This document shows positions 45,801 through 53,501 of a DNA stretch of 64,000 bases, in pieces. The position numbers and the translations under genes were made by a program. Position 1 is the first letter of the stretch. Every line of letters begins with the position of its first letter. The DNA is taken from assembly GCF_001484965.1 (NCBI RefSeq), contig NZ_KQ947393.1, positions 406,949 through 470,948 on the forward strand, given 5' to 3'. The notes beneath the pieces were generated by a model that saw nothing but the letters and a program-made list of their open reading frames with translations, was not told the DNA's origin and made no database searches. Source of the DNA: Shouchella shacheensis (GTDB taxonomy: Bacteria > Bacillota > Bacilli > Bacillales > Bacillaceae_D).

Positions 45801-46430
45801 ATGACATCTACATCCGTACTTCAAATTGGGATGATCCACTACCATGATATCGAAATTGGTCCATCAACTCAAATGCTAAAAGGACGCCTGCACTTTTTTC
45901 AGGAAATGCTTCATTTCGAGCTTGTTGATAAGGCGTTTACAGATATAAAGGGGATCAAGGAATGGCAGGGTTTCTTCTCCTCCAATGACACAAACCCTCC
46001 CCTTTTGCACGAAGATGTTTTTGCTCGAATTCAAGCGGGAACATTTTATTCATCCGTTGATTCTTCTACAGACGTGACCCGATTTTTCATGATGCAGTAT
46101 GAGCTTCCGATTACTTTCCATGATGCGCAAGCTCTTGCCTCTTCCTATGCTGTGAGAATTTCTGGTTATAATGAAGCGATTGAAGGACTACGTAGCGCCC
46201 ACCTCCCCGTTTTATACGATGAGAAGGGCCTTGTTTCTTCGCCTACAGCAGGAGCGCGTCGCACAAGCGCCACCGACCAGACAACCGAAGGGCTTCACGT
46301 TTTCTACTTGCCCCCCTCTTCTGAAGCAGAGGAAGGAAAGGAGCTCCTTCAGGCTGCGGGCAAGATGTTCACGCATATTCACGGCGGTACGTACACGATT
46401 TCTGTTCTTCCTGTAAGAAAAGAGGTTTAG
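45801..46430 (+). CDS. B3/B4 tRNA-editing-like domain protein
   Basis: A 209-residue protein resembling the free-standing B3/B4 domain of phenylalanyl-tRNA synthetase beta subunit. The C-terminal stretch TTEGLHVFYLPPSSEAEEG and the preceding segment with two conserved Thr/Ser match that pattern; the match is moderate. Divergent from queG with 63 bp between starts. A role in removing mis-charged tRNA is possible. Confidence 0.6.
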   Translation: MTSTSVLQIGMIHYHDIEIGPSTQMLKGRLHFFQEMLHFELVDKAFTDIKGIKEWQGFFSSNDTNPPLLHEDVFARIQAGTFYSSVDSSTDVTRFFMMQYELPITFHDAQALASSYAVRISGYNEAIEGLRSAHLPVLYDEKGLVSSPTAGARRTSATDQTTEGLHVFYLPPSSEAEEGKELLQAAGKMFTHIHGGTYTISVLPVRKEV

Positions 46431-46449
46431 TTCTGGGCAGAGGGGGAAT
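46425..46449 (+). promoter_or_regulatory. sigma-B-like promoter of dps
   Basis: GTTTAG (46425-46430), 13-bp spacer, GGGAAT (46444-46449), 40 bp before dps. The -35 overlaps the end of the B3/B4 gene. Confidence 0.65.
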
Positions 46450-46488
46450 AGTACAAACACATGCTTATTTCTAGAGGAGGAAACCATC

Positions 46489-46950
46489 ATGGCACAAGAA
46501 AAACTGCAAACTATACTTAACAAACAGGTCGCAAACTGGAACGTTCTCTATGTAAAGCTTCACAACTATCATTGGTATGTGAAAGGACCACACTTCTTTA
46601 CGCTCCACGTAAAATTCGAAGAGCTCTACGAAGAAGTGGCAACCACGATGGATGAGATCGCAGAACGACTTCTTTCCATCAAAGGTCAGCCTGTAGCGAC
46701 AATGGATGAGTACTTACAGCTATCCAGCATCAAAGAAGGCGACAAAACGCTTTCTGCGGATGAAATGGTTAAAGATCTCGTCCAAGACTTTGATAAACTT
46801 TCCGACGAGCTAAAAACAGGCATTGATGCAAGCGGCTCTCTCGGCGATGATGCAACAGAAGATATGCTTATCGGTATTAAAGAATCAATTGAAAAGCACA
46901 ACTGGATGCTTCGTTCATTTGTTAAAGAATCAGCGAACGTGCGCGGTTAA
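46489..46950 (+). CDS. dps: Dps-family ferritin
   Basis: A 153-residue four-helix protein that stores iron and protects DNA. The intersubunit ferroxidase ligands are in LHNYHWYVKGPHFFTLHVKFEELYEE (His, His, Asp/Glu); length and helix order are standard. ATG follows GAGGAGG. In B. subtilis dps is a sigma-B stress gene; the sigma-B-like promoter here agrees. Confidence 0.95.
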   Translation: MAQEKLQTILNKQVANWNVLYVKLHNYHWYVKGPHFFTLHVKFEELYEEVATTMDEIAERLLSIKGQPVATMDEYLQLSSIKEGDKTLSADEMVKDLVQDFDKLSDELKTGIDASGSLGDDATEDMLIGIKESIEKHNWMLRSFVKESANVRG

Positions 46951-46957
46951 TGTAATG

Positions 46958-46988
46958 AAAAAAGCTGTCCTCAGAGGACAGCTTTTTT
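46958..46988 (+). terminator. terminator of dps
   Basis: AAAAAAGCTGTCCT and AGGACAGCTTTTTT, 14-bp stem, 3-base loop; the T-run runs directly into a repeat. Confidence 0.87.
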
Positions 46989-47080
46989 CTAGCTCGGCGG
47001 GTAGAAGCCACAGAATCAGGATTACGAGTAGTAGGCCTTCCAAAATCCGCGTTTCTGGGCAACCCGCCTGCGCTTTTCGG
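46988..47080 (-). repeat. palindromic repeat, shortened copy 15
   Basis: TCTAGCTCGGCGGGTAGAAG at the dps terminator, CAACCCGCCTGCGCTTTTCG at the far end; about 30 bp of the centre is missing. Confidence 0.8.
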
Positions 47081-47086
47081 ATCTTT

Positions 47087-48139
47087 CTAATGAACCATCC
47101 CCGAGCGCACGTACGCATCAATCAAACGGTACGTATGCGCGAGCGAGGAGGTATGTGTGCGCTCCATGGAGTGCGAGCCTTCAATTCCCGGACCAATCAA
47201 CCCGTGAACAATGTCATGACCTGCTTTAATGGCAGCGGAAGCATCCGAGCCGTAGTACGGGTAAATGTCTAGCTTGTAGTCGATATTATTCGTCTCACAA
47301 AGGTTTACAAAGTGCTGGCGCAGCCCGTAGTGATACGGACCGCTAGCATCCTTCACACAAATAGAGGCGGAAAATTCGTCCGTTTGCTGTCCATCCCCGA
47401 TCGCGCCCATATCAACGGCGAGGTATTCGACAACTTCAGGCGGGATATTGGAATTGCCGCCATACCCAATTTCTTCATTATTAGAAATCAGAACGTGGGT
47501 CGTATGCGGGAGGACCGTGCCCTCTTCTTGTATCGTCTTCATCAGCTGCAGCAGTAACGCAACGCTTGCTTTATCGTCGAGATGACGGGATTTAATATAG
47601 CCGCTTTCCGTCTGCTGAAAGCGAGGATCAAAGCTAACAATGTCTCCCACTTCAATACCAAGTGCTCGTGTCTCATCGACCGAGTTCACGTTGGCATCCA
47701 CACGCACTTCCATGTTCTGCTGATTGCGCTCGGCCGTCTTTGCGTTCTTGTACACATGAACCGATGATTGGTGCATGACAATGGTTCCTGACACCGTTCC
47801 ACCATCCGCTTTATGTATCACACAGTACTCGCCCTCAATCGAGTGGTAGGCAAATCCTCCAATTAAGTCGAGGCGTAGCCGTCCACTTGGCTTTATTTCT
47901 TTCACCATCGCACCAAGCGTATCGACATGAGCCGTAAGCATTCGCTGCTTGGCCTCATCTTCGCCTTTCAGCGTGGCAATAACTGCCCCTTTATTGCTGC
48001 GATCGAACGTCACTCCTGCCTGCTTTAATACATCTTCTACATAATTCATGATGTCTGTGGTAAACCCTGATGGGCTTGGTCTCTCCACAAGCTCTTTTAA
48101 CAATTGAATGGTGCTTGATAGTGCTTGATCGTTCATCAT
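47087..48139 (-). CDS. M42-family metallo-aminopeptidase
   Basis: A 350-residue peptidase of the glutamyl aminopeptidase / YhfE type. Two-metal ligands: His in TAHVDT, Asp in RHLDDK, catalytic Glu pair in SNNEEIGYGG, Asp in AVDMGA, and His in IEGSHSMERTH. Cytoplasmic. It lacks a terminator of its own; a repeat begins 7 bp after the stop. ATG 48139 or 48136. Confidence 0.92.
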   Translation of the reverse strand: MMNDQALSSTIQLLKELVERPSPSGFTTDIMNYVEDVLKQAGVTFDRSNKGAVIATLKGEDEAKQRMLTAHVDTLGAMVKEIKPSGRLRLDLIGGFAYHSIEGEYCVIHKADGGTVSGTIVMHQSSVHVYKNAKTAERNQQNMEVRVDANVNSVDETRALGIEVGDIVSFDPRFQQTESGYIKSRHLDDKASVALLLQLMKTIQEEGTVLPHTTHVLISNNEEIGYGGNSNIPPEVVEYLAVDMGAIGDGQQTDEFSASICVKDASGPYHYGLRQHFVNLCETNNIDYKLDIYPYYGSDASAAIKAGHDIVHGLIGPGIEGSHSMERTHTSSLAHTYRLIDAYVRSGMVH

Positions 48140-48207
48140 ACGCCCTCACTCTCATTTGATGTCTCTGTTTAATGATACGGGCTTAAGCGAGAAAAGACAA
48201 ATGAGGG

Positions 48208-48966
48208 CTATAGTTCTATTTTTTTTCGGCAAAAGTACCATGTGCCGCCGTACAAAAGGAGTGTCATCAAGGCATCTCCGTAAAACTGTGTCACTGATAG
48301 GATGTCAAAAAACAGCGTAAAGCTAAAGGAATCCGTCTCGGCCACCATCTCTTCCGCTGCCGGCCCCTGTAACTTTCCCTGGATATAAGGGTAGAGCACC
48401 AAGCCAAAAGCAAACAAAACCACCACACTTGCAAAGCGTTTCCAACCTTTCATCCCTAGAAAAAGAAAAGCCATCAGGATCACGCCAATAATGCTGACCA
48501 GCGGAGTGACAACAGAAAAAAGAACAAACTCCCCTACATATTCTTGAAGGCCATTAAAGCTTCCCAAAAACAACTCCAAGAACTCTTGCTCAGCGGTGAC
48601 GTTCAGTAGCCAAAAGAAACTAACACCAGCGACTCCGAACTGGATGTACGACCACAGCCATACTGAGACTATTTTGCTGAATAGCTTAAGATGCAGCGAG
48701 TGCGGCAGCGTATACCAAAAATGCGCGGTGCCCTGACGCCACTCCTTCCAGACGACTTCCACACTAATCGCGAAGAAGCTAAGAAATAAAAGTACAAAAA
48801 GAAGAAAAACAAAGGTCGATGTCTGCGGAATTGTCAATGGTTGACTAACACGAATAAATGCAATACCCATCACCATATAAAGAGCAATTAAAAGCCCCGC
48901 AAAGAGAATGTTTAGAGGCAAAAGAATCCGTAAATCGCGCCTTAGCAAGTGTAGAAACATGTTCAT
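48208..48966 (-). CDS. ABC transporter membrane subunit (last gene of operon)
   Basis: A 252-residue protein with about six membrane helices; no further family call is secure. It starts at an ATGA overlap with the ATPase gene before it, which makes it the permease partner of that ATPase. Compare YtrC/YtrD of B. subtilis. Confidence 0.8.
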   Translation of the reverse strand: MNMFLHLLRRDLRILLPLNILFAGLLIALYMVMGIAFIRVSQPLTIPQTSTFVFLLFVLLFLSFFAISVEVVWKEWRQGTAHFWYTLPHSLHLKLFSKIVSVWLWSYIQFGVAGVSFFWLLNVTAEQEFLELFLGSFNGLQEYVGEFVLFSVVTPLVSIIGVILMAFLFLGMKGWKRFASVVVLFAFGLVLYPYIQGKLQGPAAEEMVAETDSFSFTLFFDILSVTQFYGDALMTLLLYGGTWYFCRKKIEL

Positions 48967-49661
48967 ACGCGACCCACCTCGTCAAAAAGTCCTTTCAGAG
49001 AAGATCCATGCTGCATGCGCCATTCTTCCAAATCTGAAATCACAAGCACCTCCTCTTGCTTCAGGAAAACAGCCCCGTCGGCCAGCATTTCCACGTCTTC
49101 GTAGGCATGGGTCGCCATAACGATCATCCGTCCTTCATCCATCACAACGTCCGTAAGAATGGAGAGAAGCGCTTGCTTTTTGGCGGTATCAAGATTTGCT
49201 AACATCTCATCAGCGACAATCATAGGATGCGGCTTAGCAATCGCGATGATCATGGCAAGCAGGTGCCGCTGTCCCCGGGAAAGAGCGCGCATTTTTGTCT
49301 GAGTCGGTAGCTCCACTCTATGAACCATTTCGTCTGCGCGCTCACGCTGAAACCCACGAAATTGACGCGCATGAACGTCCATGACCTCTTGCACCGTTAG
49401 GAAAGCGTCAAAATGACTTTCTTCAGATACGTACGCCACTTCATTAGTCAAGTCGCTCCTTTCGCTTTTGCCATTTACCGATAGCTTGCCTGCGTGATAA
49501 GGAGCTAGACCAGCGCACAGCTTTAAAAACGTTGTCTTCCCAATACCGTTCGCCCCAAGCAAAACGACAAACCGGTTCCCCGCTAGATCCATATTAAGCT
49601 CAGTGAATACGTGCTTCCGTCCATACTTCTTCTCTAGTCCAACTGTCTTTATCGTGTTCAA
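48963..49661 (-). CDS. ABC transporter ATPase (YtrB-like)
   Basis: About 232 residues from TTG 49661, which overlaps the stop of the GntR gene (ATTGA); the ATG further up at 49679 has no ribosome site. Walker A GANGIGKTT, signature LSRGQRHLL, Walker B MIVADEMLANLD. Partner of the downstream permease. The GntR-ATPase-permease order recalls ytrABC. Confidence 0.85.
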   Translation of the reverse strand: MNTIKTVGLEKKYGRKHVFTELNMDLAGNRFVVLLGANGIGKTTFLKLCAGLAPYHAGKLSVNGKSERSDLTNEVAYVSEESHFDAFLTVQEVMDVHARQFRGFQRERADEMVHRVELPTQTKMRALSRGQRHLLAMIIAIAKPHPMIVADEMLANLDTAKKQALLSILTDVVMDEGRMIVMATHAYEDVEMLADGAVFLKQEEVLVISDLEEWRMQHGSSLKGLFDEVGRV

Positions 49662-50032
49662 TCCTCCCTCTCCTCCCATAACGCGTGCTTGAGCTCTTCC
49701 ACCATCTCCTCATTGGAGTATCCTAACTTTTTCAAATAGGCAATCAGCGCCGACATTTGCTCGCTCGCTAGCGATTGCTTTAACTTCTTAATGGTTTGAA
49801 CATCCGTTGTCACGAAGGTCCCCTGCCCCCTTTTTGAAAACGTCACTCCATCCCGATCCATCTCAAGGTAGGATCGAGAGGCTGTATTCGGATTGACTTG
49901 CAGCCGCTGGGCCGTCTCCCGAACAGATGGCAGTTTTTCACCAGGAGCAAGCTCACCGCTGCATATTTTTTGATAGTAATAATCAGCAATCTGAACATAG
50001 ATCGCTTTGGAAGCGTCGAAATTCCCGCTCAT
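49658..50032 (-). CDS. GntR-family regulator (YtrA subfamily)
   Basis: 124 residues from ATG 50032 (AAAGGGGAAAG upstream); YtrA is about 130. Winged helix with YVQIADYYYQKICSGELAPG and RETAQRLQVNPNTASRSYLEM; the short C-terminal dimer helix is of the YtrA type, with no ligand domain. Cell-wall antibiotics induce such operons in B. subtilis. Probably represses this operon through the palindrome at 51891-51910. Confidence 0.88.
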   Translation of the reverse strand: MSGNFDASKAIYVQIADYYYQKICSGELAPGEKLPSVRETAQRLQVNPNTASRSYLEMDRDGVTFSKRGQGTFVTTDVQTIKKLKQSLASEQMSALIAYLKKLGYSNEEMVEELKHALWEERED

Positions 50033-50110
50033 AGGGCTTTCCCCTTTCTTCATACAGCCAGACGAACCGGCAGATGCCAAGCGCTCCCAAGTCGCGCTCG
50101 GCACCTGTTC

Positions 50111-50869
50111 TTATAAGACATCCCGCTTTTTAAAGACAATATGAGCCACAATGAGAAATGCGGCTACATGAAGGCTGATAAATCCAAGTGATAACCACAC
50201 GTTCTCAAAAGGCGGCTCCATGATGCCTTCTAGGTGATAGTTGGAATAGACATCCACATGCGTAAAGACCACCCACTTTGCCCACTCGTATTGCATAATG
50301 AGCATTTGCAAAACAGATGCAAAAAAGTACGGCAAAAAGGTAATCAGGATCGTCAGCGCGGTGCTTTTCGTCAGAACCGCAATCAGCGTAGCCAAGCTCA
50401 TGTAAAAAATAAGTGTTGGCAGCATATAAAGGGTCATTTCTCCGAGGGCAGATAGTGTCTCAACTATCGGTTGCTCTGTTGAAAAAAACGCCCATCCAAC
50501 AGTAAATGTGCCGGCCGCAACTAGAGCAAACAAGACTACACCAAACAGCATATTGCCCATCCACTTGGCAAATAAAACTTTTGATCTCGACACTGGACGA
50601 ATGAGTAGCTGCTTTATGGTACCTGTCGCATATTCTCCAGCAAGCGCACCCGTTATTAAAATTACCGCGTACAAATTGACAAATGTGGTCAGCACGCCGG
50701 TCCCCAACTCAGCGAATTCCGCGGACGTCAGCGCCTCTTCCGTGTTCGCCTGGATAAAGAAGGCACCTGCAAGCCCGAGAAGAATGAATGAGGCCATTAC
50801 TAGCATGAATACCCAAACCTTTCGTCCGTGCCAAGCTTTCATCCATTCATTTTTAATAAGTGCAATCAC
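50111..50869 (-). CDS. ABC-2 type permease
   Basis: 252 residues, six membrane helices, ABC-2 type (LIKNEWMKAWHGRK start, then TGTIKQLLIRPVSR in the cytoplasmic loop). GTG start overlaps the stop of the ATPase gene (GTGA). Partner of the 309-residue ATPase. Bacitracin/lantibiotic-export type by build. Confidence 0.85.
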   Translation of the reverse strand: MIALIKNEWMKAWHGRKVWVFMLVMASFILLGLAGAFFIQANTEEALTSAEFAELGTGVLTTFVNLYAVILITGALAGEYATGTIKQLLIRPVSRSKVLFAKWMGNMLFGVVLFALVAAGTFTVGWAFFSTEQPIVETLSALGEMTLYMLPTLIFYMSLATLIAVLTKSTALTILITFLPYFFASVLQMLIMQYEWAKWVVFTHVDVYSNYHLEGIMEPPFENVWLSLGFISLHVAAFLIVAHIVFKKRDVL

Positions 50870-51795
50870 GATGCTTCGCCTCCCTCTTCTTCCGTTAGTA
50901 AAAAGTACGCATCTTCCAATTTTCGCTTGTAAGTGCTAGAGAACACAGCAACGTCCTGATCCACAAGCGCTTTTATTAAGGCTGGAATGGTATCGTGAGA
51001 CTGCTTACCGACTTCAATCCCAGCTTTTGTTTCTTTGACTGGTCCGTAATTGGAGAGAATCTGAATCGCTTTTGCCTGCGGCTTCGCCTCAATCAATACG
51101 GTGACATCGCTAACGTTGGTTGCGCTAGTTTCCATACTTACTTCATCAACGACTTGACCCGCCTTTATAATCACTGCCCGGTCACAAAGCGTTTCTACTT
51201 CGCTAAGCTGATGACTTGAGACAAGAAGCGTCACCCCGTCTTCCTTCGCTAGGCGCTTTAAATAGTCCCTTAGTTCACGAATTCCTTTTGGATCAAGTCC
51301 ATTTGTCGGCTCATCAAGAATAAGGACGGAAGGGCTGTGCAAAAGGGATACAGCAATTCCTAGACGCTGCTTCATTCCAAGGGAATAAGCCTTCACCTTT
51401 TTATTAATGGCGTGCTCAAGCTCAACAAGTTTGACAACCTCCTCAATGCGAGAGGCTGATATAGACTGAGCGCTCATCCCTGCAAAATGTATCAAGTTCT
51501 GTTTTCCTGTTAAGTAAGGGTACAAATCAGGATCTTCGACAATCGCTCCGATATGTCGGAGCGCCTGTTCGCGGTCTGTGCGAACGCTCTTTCCTTCAAT
51601 AAGAACATCGCCTGAATCTGGCTGAATCAGCGAGACGATCATGCGAATCGTTGTTGTTTTCCCAGACCCGTTGGGACCGAGAAACCCGTAAATTCTCCCT
51701 CTTTCCAGAGCAAATGACATATCTTTGATGATGTGCGCCTTCCCTAGTGTCTTGTTCAGTTTCTCAATAATAAGGGGTTGGACCGTATGTTCCAT
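50866..51795 (-). CDS. ABC transporter ATPase (BcrA-like)
   Basis: A 309-residue ATPase with a C-terminal extension of about 80 residues typical of the drug-export type. Walker A GPNGSGKTTT, signature YSLGMKQRLG, Walker B VLILDEPTNGLD. First gene of the five-gene operon: ATPase, permease, GntR, ATPase, permease. ATG at 51795 follows AAAGGAGTGGTG. Confidence 0.9.
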   Translation of the reverse strand: MEHTVQPLIIEKLNKTLGKAHIIKDMSFALERGRIYGFLGPNGSGKTTTIRMIVSLIQPDSGDVLIEGKSVRTDREQALRHIGAIVEDPDLYPYLTGKQNLIHFAGMSAQSISASRIEEVVKLVELEHAINKKVKAYSLGMKQRLGIAVSLLHSPSVLILDEPTNGLDPKGIRELRDYLKRLAKEDGVTLLVSSHQLSEVETLCDRAVIIKAGQVVDEVSMETSATNVSDVTVLIEAKPQAKAIQILSNYGPVKETKAGIEVGKQSHDTIPALIKALVDQDVAVFSSTYKRKLEDAYFLLTEEEGGEAS

Positions 51796-51890
51796 TTTCT
51801 CACCACTCCTTTAAGTTCAATTAATGATTCCTACAGAAAACTACGAGATAGAGAGTAACAAGATGATTTTCGTTTTACTCAATATGTTTG

Positions 51891-51910
51891 TGTTCTAGTT
51901 AAATAGTACA
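51891..51910. promoter_or_regulatory. probable GntR operator
   Basis: TGTTCTA and TAGTACA half-sites separated by six bases, overlapping the -10 of the operon promoter. Confidence 0.5.
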
Positions 51911-51931
51911 CTAGGTCAAAAGAGAACGCAA
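51903..51931 (-). promoter_or_regulatory. promoter of the ABC/GntR operon
   Basis: On the minus strand TTGCGT (51931-51926) and TACTAT (51908-51903), spacing 17. Confidence 0.5.
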
Positions 51932-51942
51932 GCAGTTATATT

Positions 51943-51978
51943 AAAAAACCCACAACACTTATCTAAGTGCTGCGGGCT
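51943..51978 (-). terminator. terminator of gabD
   Basis: On the minus strand AGCCCGCAGCACTTA pairs with TAAGTGTTGTGGGTT (two G-T pairs) and is followed by six T. Confidence 0.8.
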
Positions 51979-51988
51979 CTTCTCTCCA

Positions 51989-53398
51989 TTAAAGCTTAAG
52001 CGAGATATATTTCGTTTCAAGGAATTCATCCAAACCGTGGTGACCTCCTTCGCGACCAATGCCGCTCTGCTTCCAGCCGCCGAACGGTGCTTGGGCTGCC
52101 GAAGGACCGCCATCGTTGAGTCCGACGATGCCGTACTCTAACTGTTCGCTCAGTCGAATCGCTTTTGACACATCCCTCGTGAACAAATACGCGGCCAAGC
52201 CATAAATCGTATCGTTCGCACGCTCAATTGCTTCTTCCTCGGTTTTGAACGTGGAGATTGGTGCAAGCGGGCCAAACGTTTCTTCATTCATGCACGCCAT
52301 CTCTTCGGTTACGCCGCTAATCACGGTCGGCGTGAGGAAGAGATCATCGGACTTCGTGCCGCCTGTCACAACCTTAGCGCCTTGCTTCTTCGCATCTTCA
52401 ATATGGGACAGAACTTTATCGACGGCGTCTTTATCGATCATCGGTCCAATGTCGGTGTTATCGTTAAGTCCGTTGCCAACACTTAATTCTTCAACGGCCT
52501 TCTTGAATTTATGCGTAAATTCTTCTTCAATCGACTCGGCCACATAAATTCGGTTGGCGCAGACACATGTTTGCCCGCCGTTACGGAACTTAGAAGCCAC
52601 TGCTTGCTCCACGGCATTGTCAATGTCTGCATCTTCGAGGACAACGAGTGGTGCATGACCACCTAATTCTAGTGAGATTTTTTTTACCGTCTCAGACGCC
52701 CCGCTCATAAGCAACTTTCCAACTTCTGTGGAACCTGTGAATGTTAGCTTACGGACGCGCTTGTCTTTTTGCCACGCTTCTGAGATCTCACTTGAAGAGC
52801 CAGGAATCACATTAATGACGCCTTTTGGAATTCCGGCTTCTTCCGCTAACTCTGCCAACTTAAGAGCCGTTAGCGGCGTTTGTGTCGCCGGTTTTATGAG
52901 GGTGGTGCAGCCAACGGCCAGTGCAGGAGCCACTTTCCTCGTAATCATGGCCGCAGGAAAGTTCCACGGCGTAATCGCTGCCACAACACCCACGGGCTGC
53001 TTCGTGACAAACAAGCGTTTACCTGGGTCTGAAGCTGGAATCGTCTCGCCGTACACGCGCTTGCCTTCTTCGGCATACCACTTGATGAAGGAATTGGCAT
53101 AAGTAATTTCCCCACGCGCTTCTTTAATGGGTTTCCCCTGTTCTTTTGTCATGATTTGCGCGAGCTCTTCATGATGTTCGTTGATGAGCTCAAACCATTT
53201 CTCAAGCTTGGCACTCCGTTCAGGCGCAGTGAGTTGGGACCACGACTGGAACGCCTCATACGCAGCAGTTGCGGCTGTCTCCGCCTCTTTTGCGCCTCCT
53301 TTTGGAATGGTATCTATGACATCCCCTGTCGCCGGGTTGATCACATCGATTTGCTCCAGTTCTTTGCCTGTCCATTCGCCGTTTATCAACATATTCAT
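51989..53398 (-). CDS. gabD: NAD(P)-dependent succinate-semialdehyde dehydrogenase
   Basis: A 469-residue aldehyde dehydrogenase; oxidises succinate semialdehyde to succinate in GABA breakdown. Catalytic Cys in NGGQTCVCANR, Glu in LELGGHAP, Asn in TPWNFPAAM, NAD motif GSTEVGK. ATG 53398 eight bases after AAAGGGG. No gabT next to it. Family members act on several aldehydes, so the substrate is likely but not certain. Confidence 0.87.
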   Translation of the reverse strand: MNMLINGEWTGKELEQIDVINPATGDVIDTIPKGGAKEAETAATAAYEAFQSWSQLTAPERSAKLEKWFELINEHHEELAQIMTKEQGKPIKEARGEITYANSFIKWYAEEGKRVYGETIPASDPGKRLFVTKQPVGVVAAITPWNFPAAMITRKVAPALAVGCTTLIKPATQTPLTALKLAELAEEAGIPKGVINVIPGSSSEISEAWQKDKRVRKLTFTGSTEVGKLLMSGASETVKKISLELGGHAPLVVLEDADIDNAVEQAVASKFRNGGQTCVCANRIYVAESIEEEFTHKFKKAVEELSVGNGLNDNTDIGPMIDKDAVDKVLSHIEDAKKQGAKVVTGGTKSDDLFLTPTVISGVTEEMACMNEETFGPLAPISTFKTEEEAIERANDTIYGLAAYLFTRDVSKAIRLSEQLEYGIVGLNDGGPSAAQAPFGGWKQSGIGREGGHHGLDEFLETKYISLKL

Positions 53399-53468
53399 CA
53401 ATTAAACCCCTTTCGTCACGATCACTTCTTACCTATTCCACCAATCAAGCGGATTGAAACATTGCAAC

Positions 53469-53494
53469 AAGAGCCGACCCCATCGGCCGGCTCT
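53469..53494 (-). terminator. terminator of metE
   Basis: AGAGCCGaCC and GGcCGGCTCT hairpin; the T-run on the minus strand is interrupted (TTGTTGC). Confidence 0.5.
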
Positions 53495-53501
53495 CTGCTC
53501 T

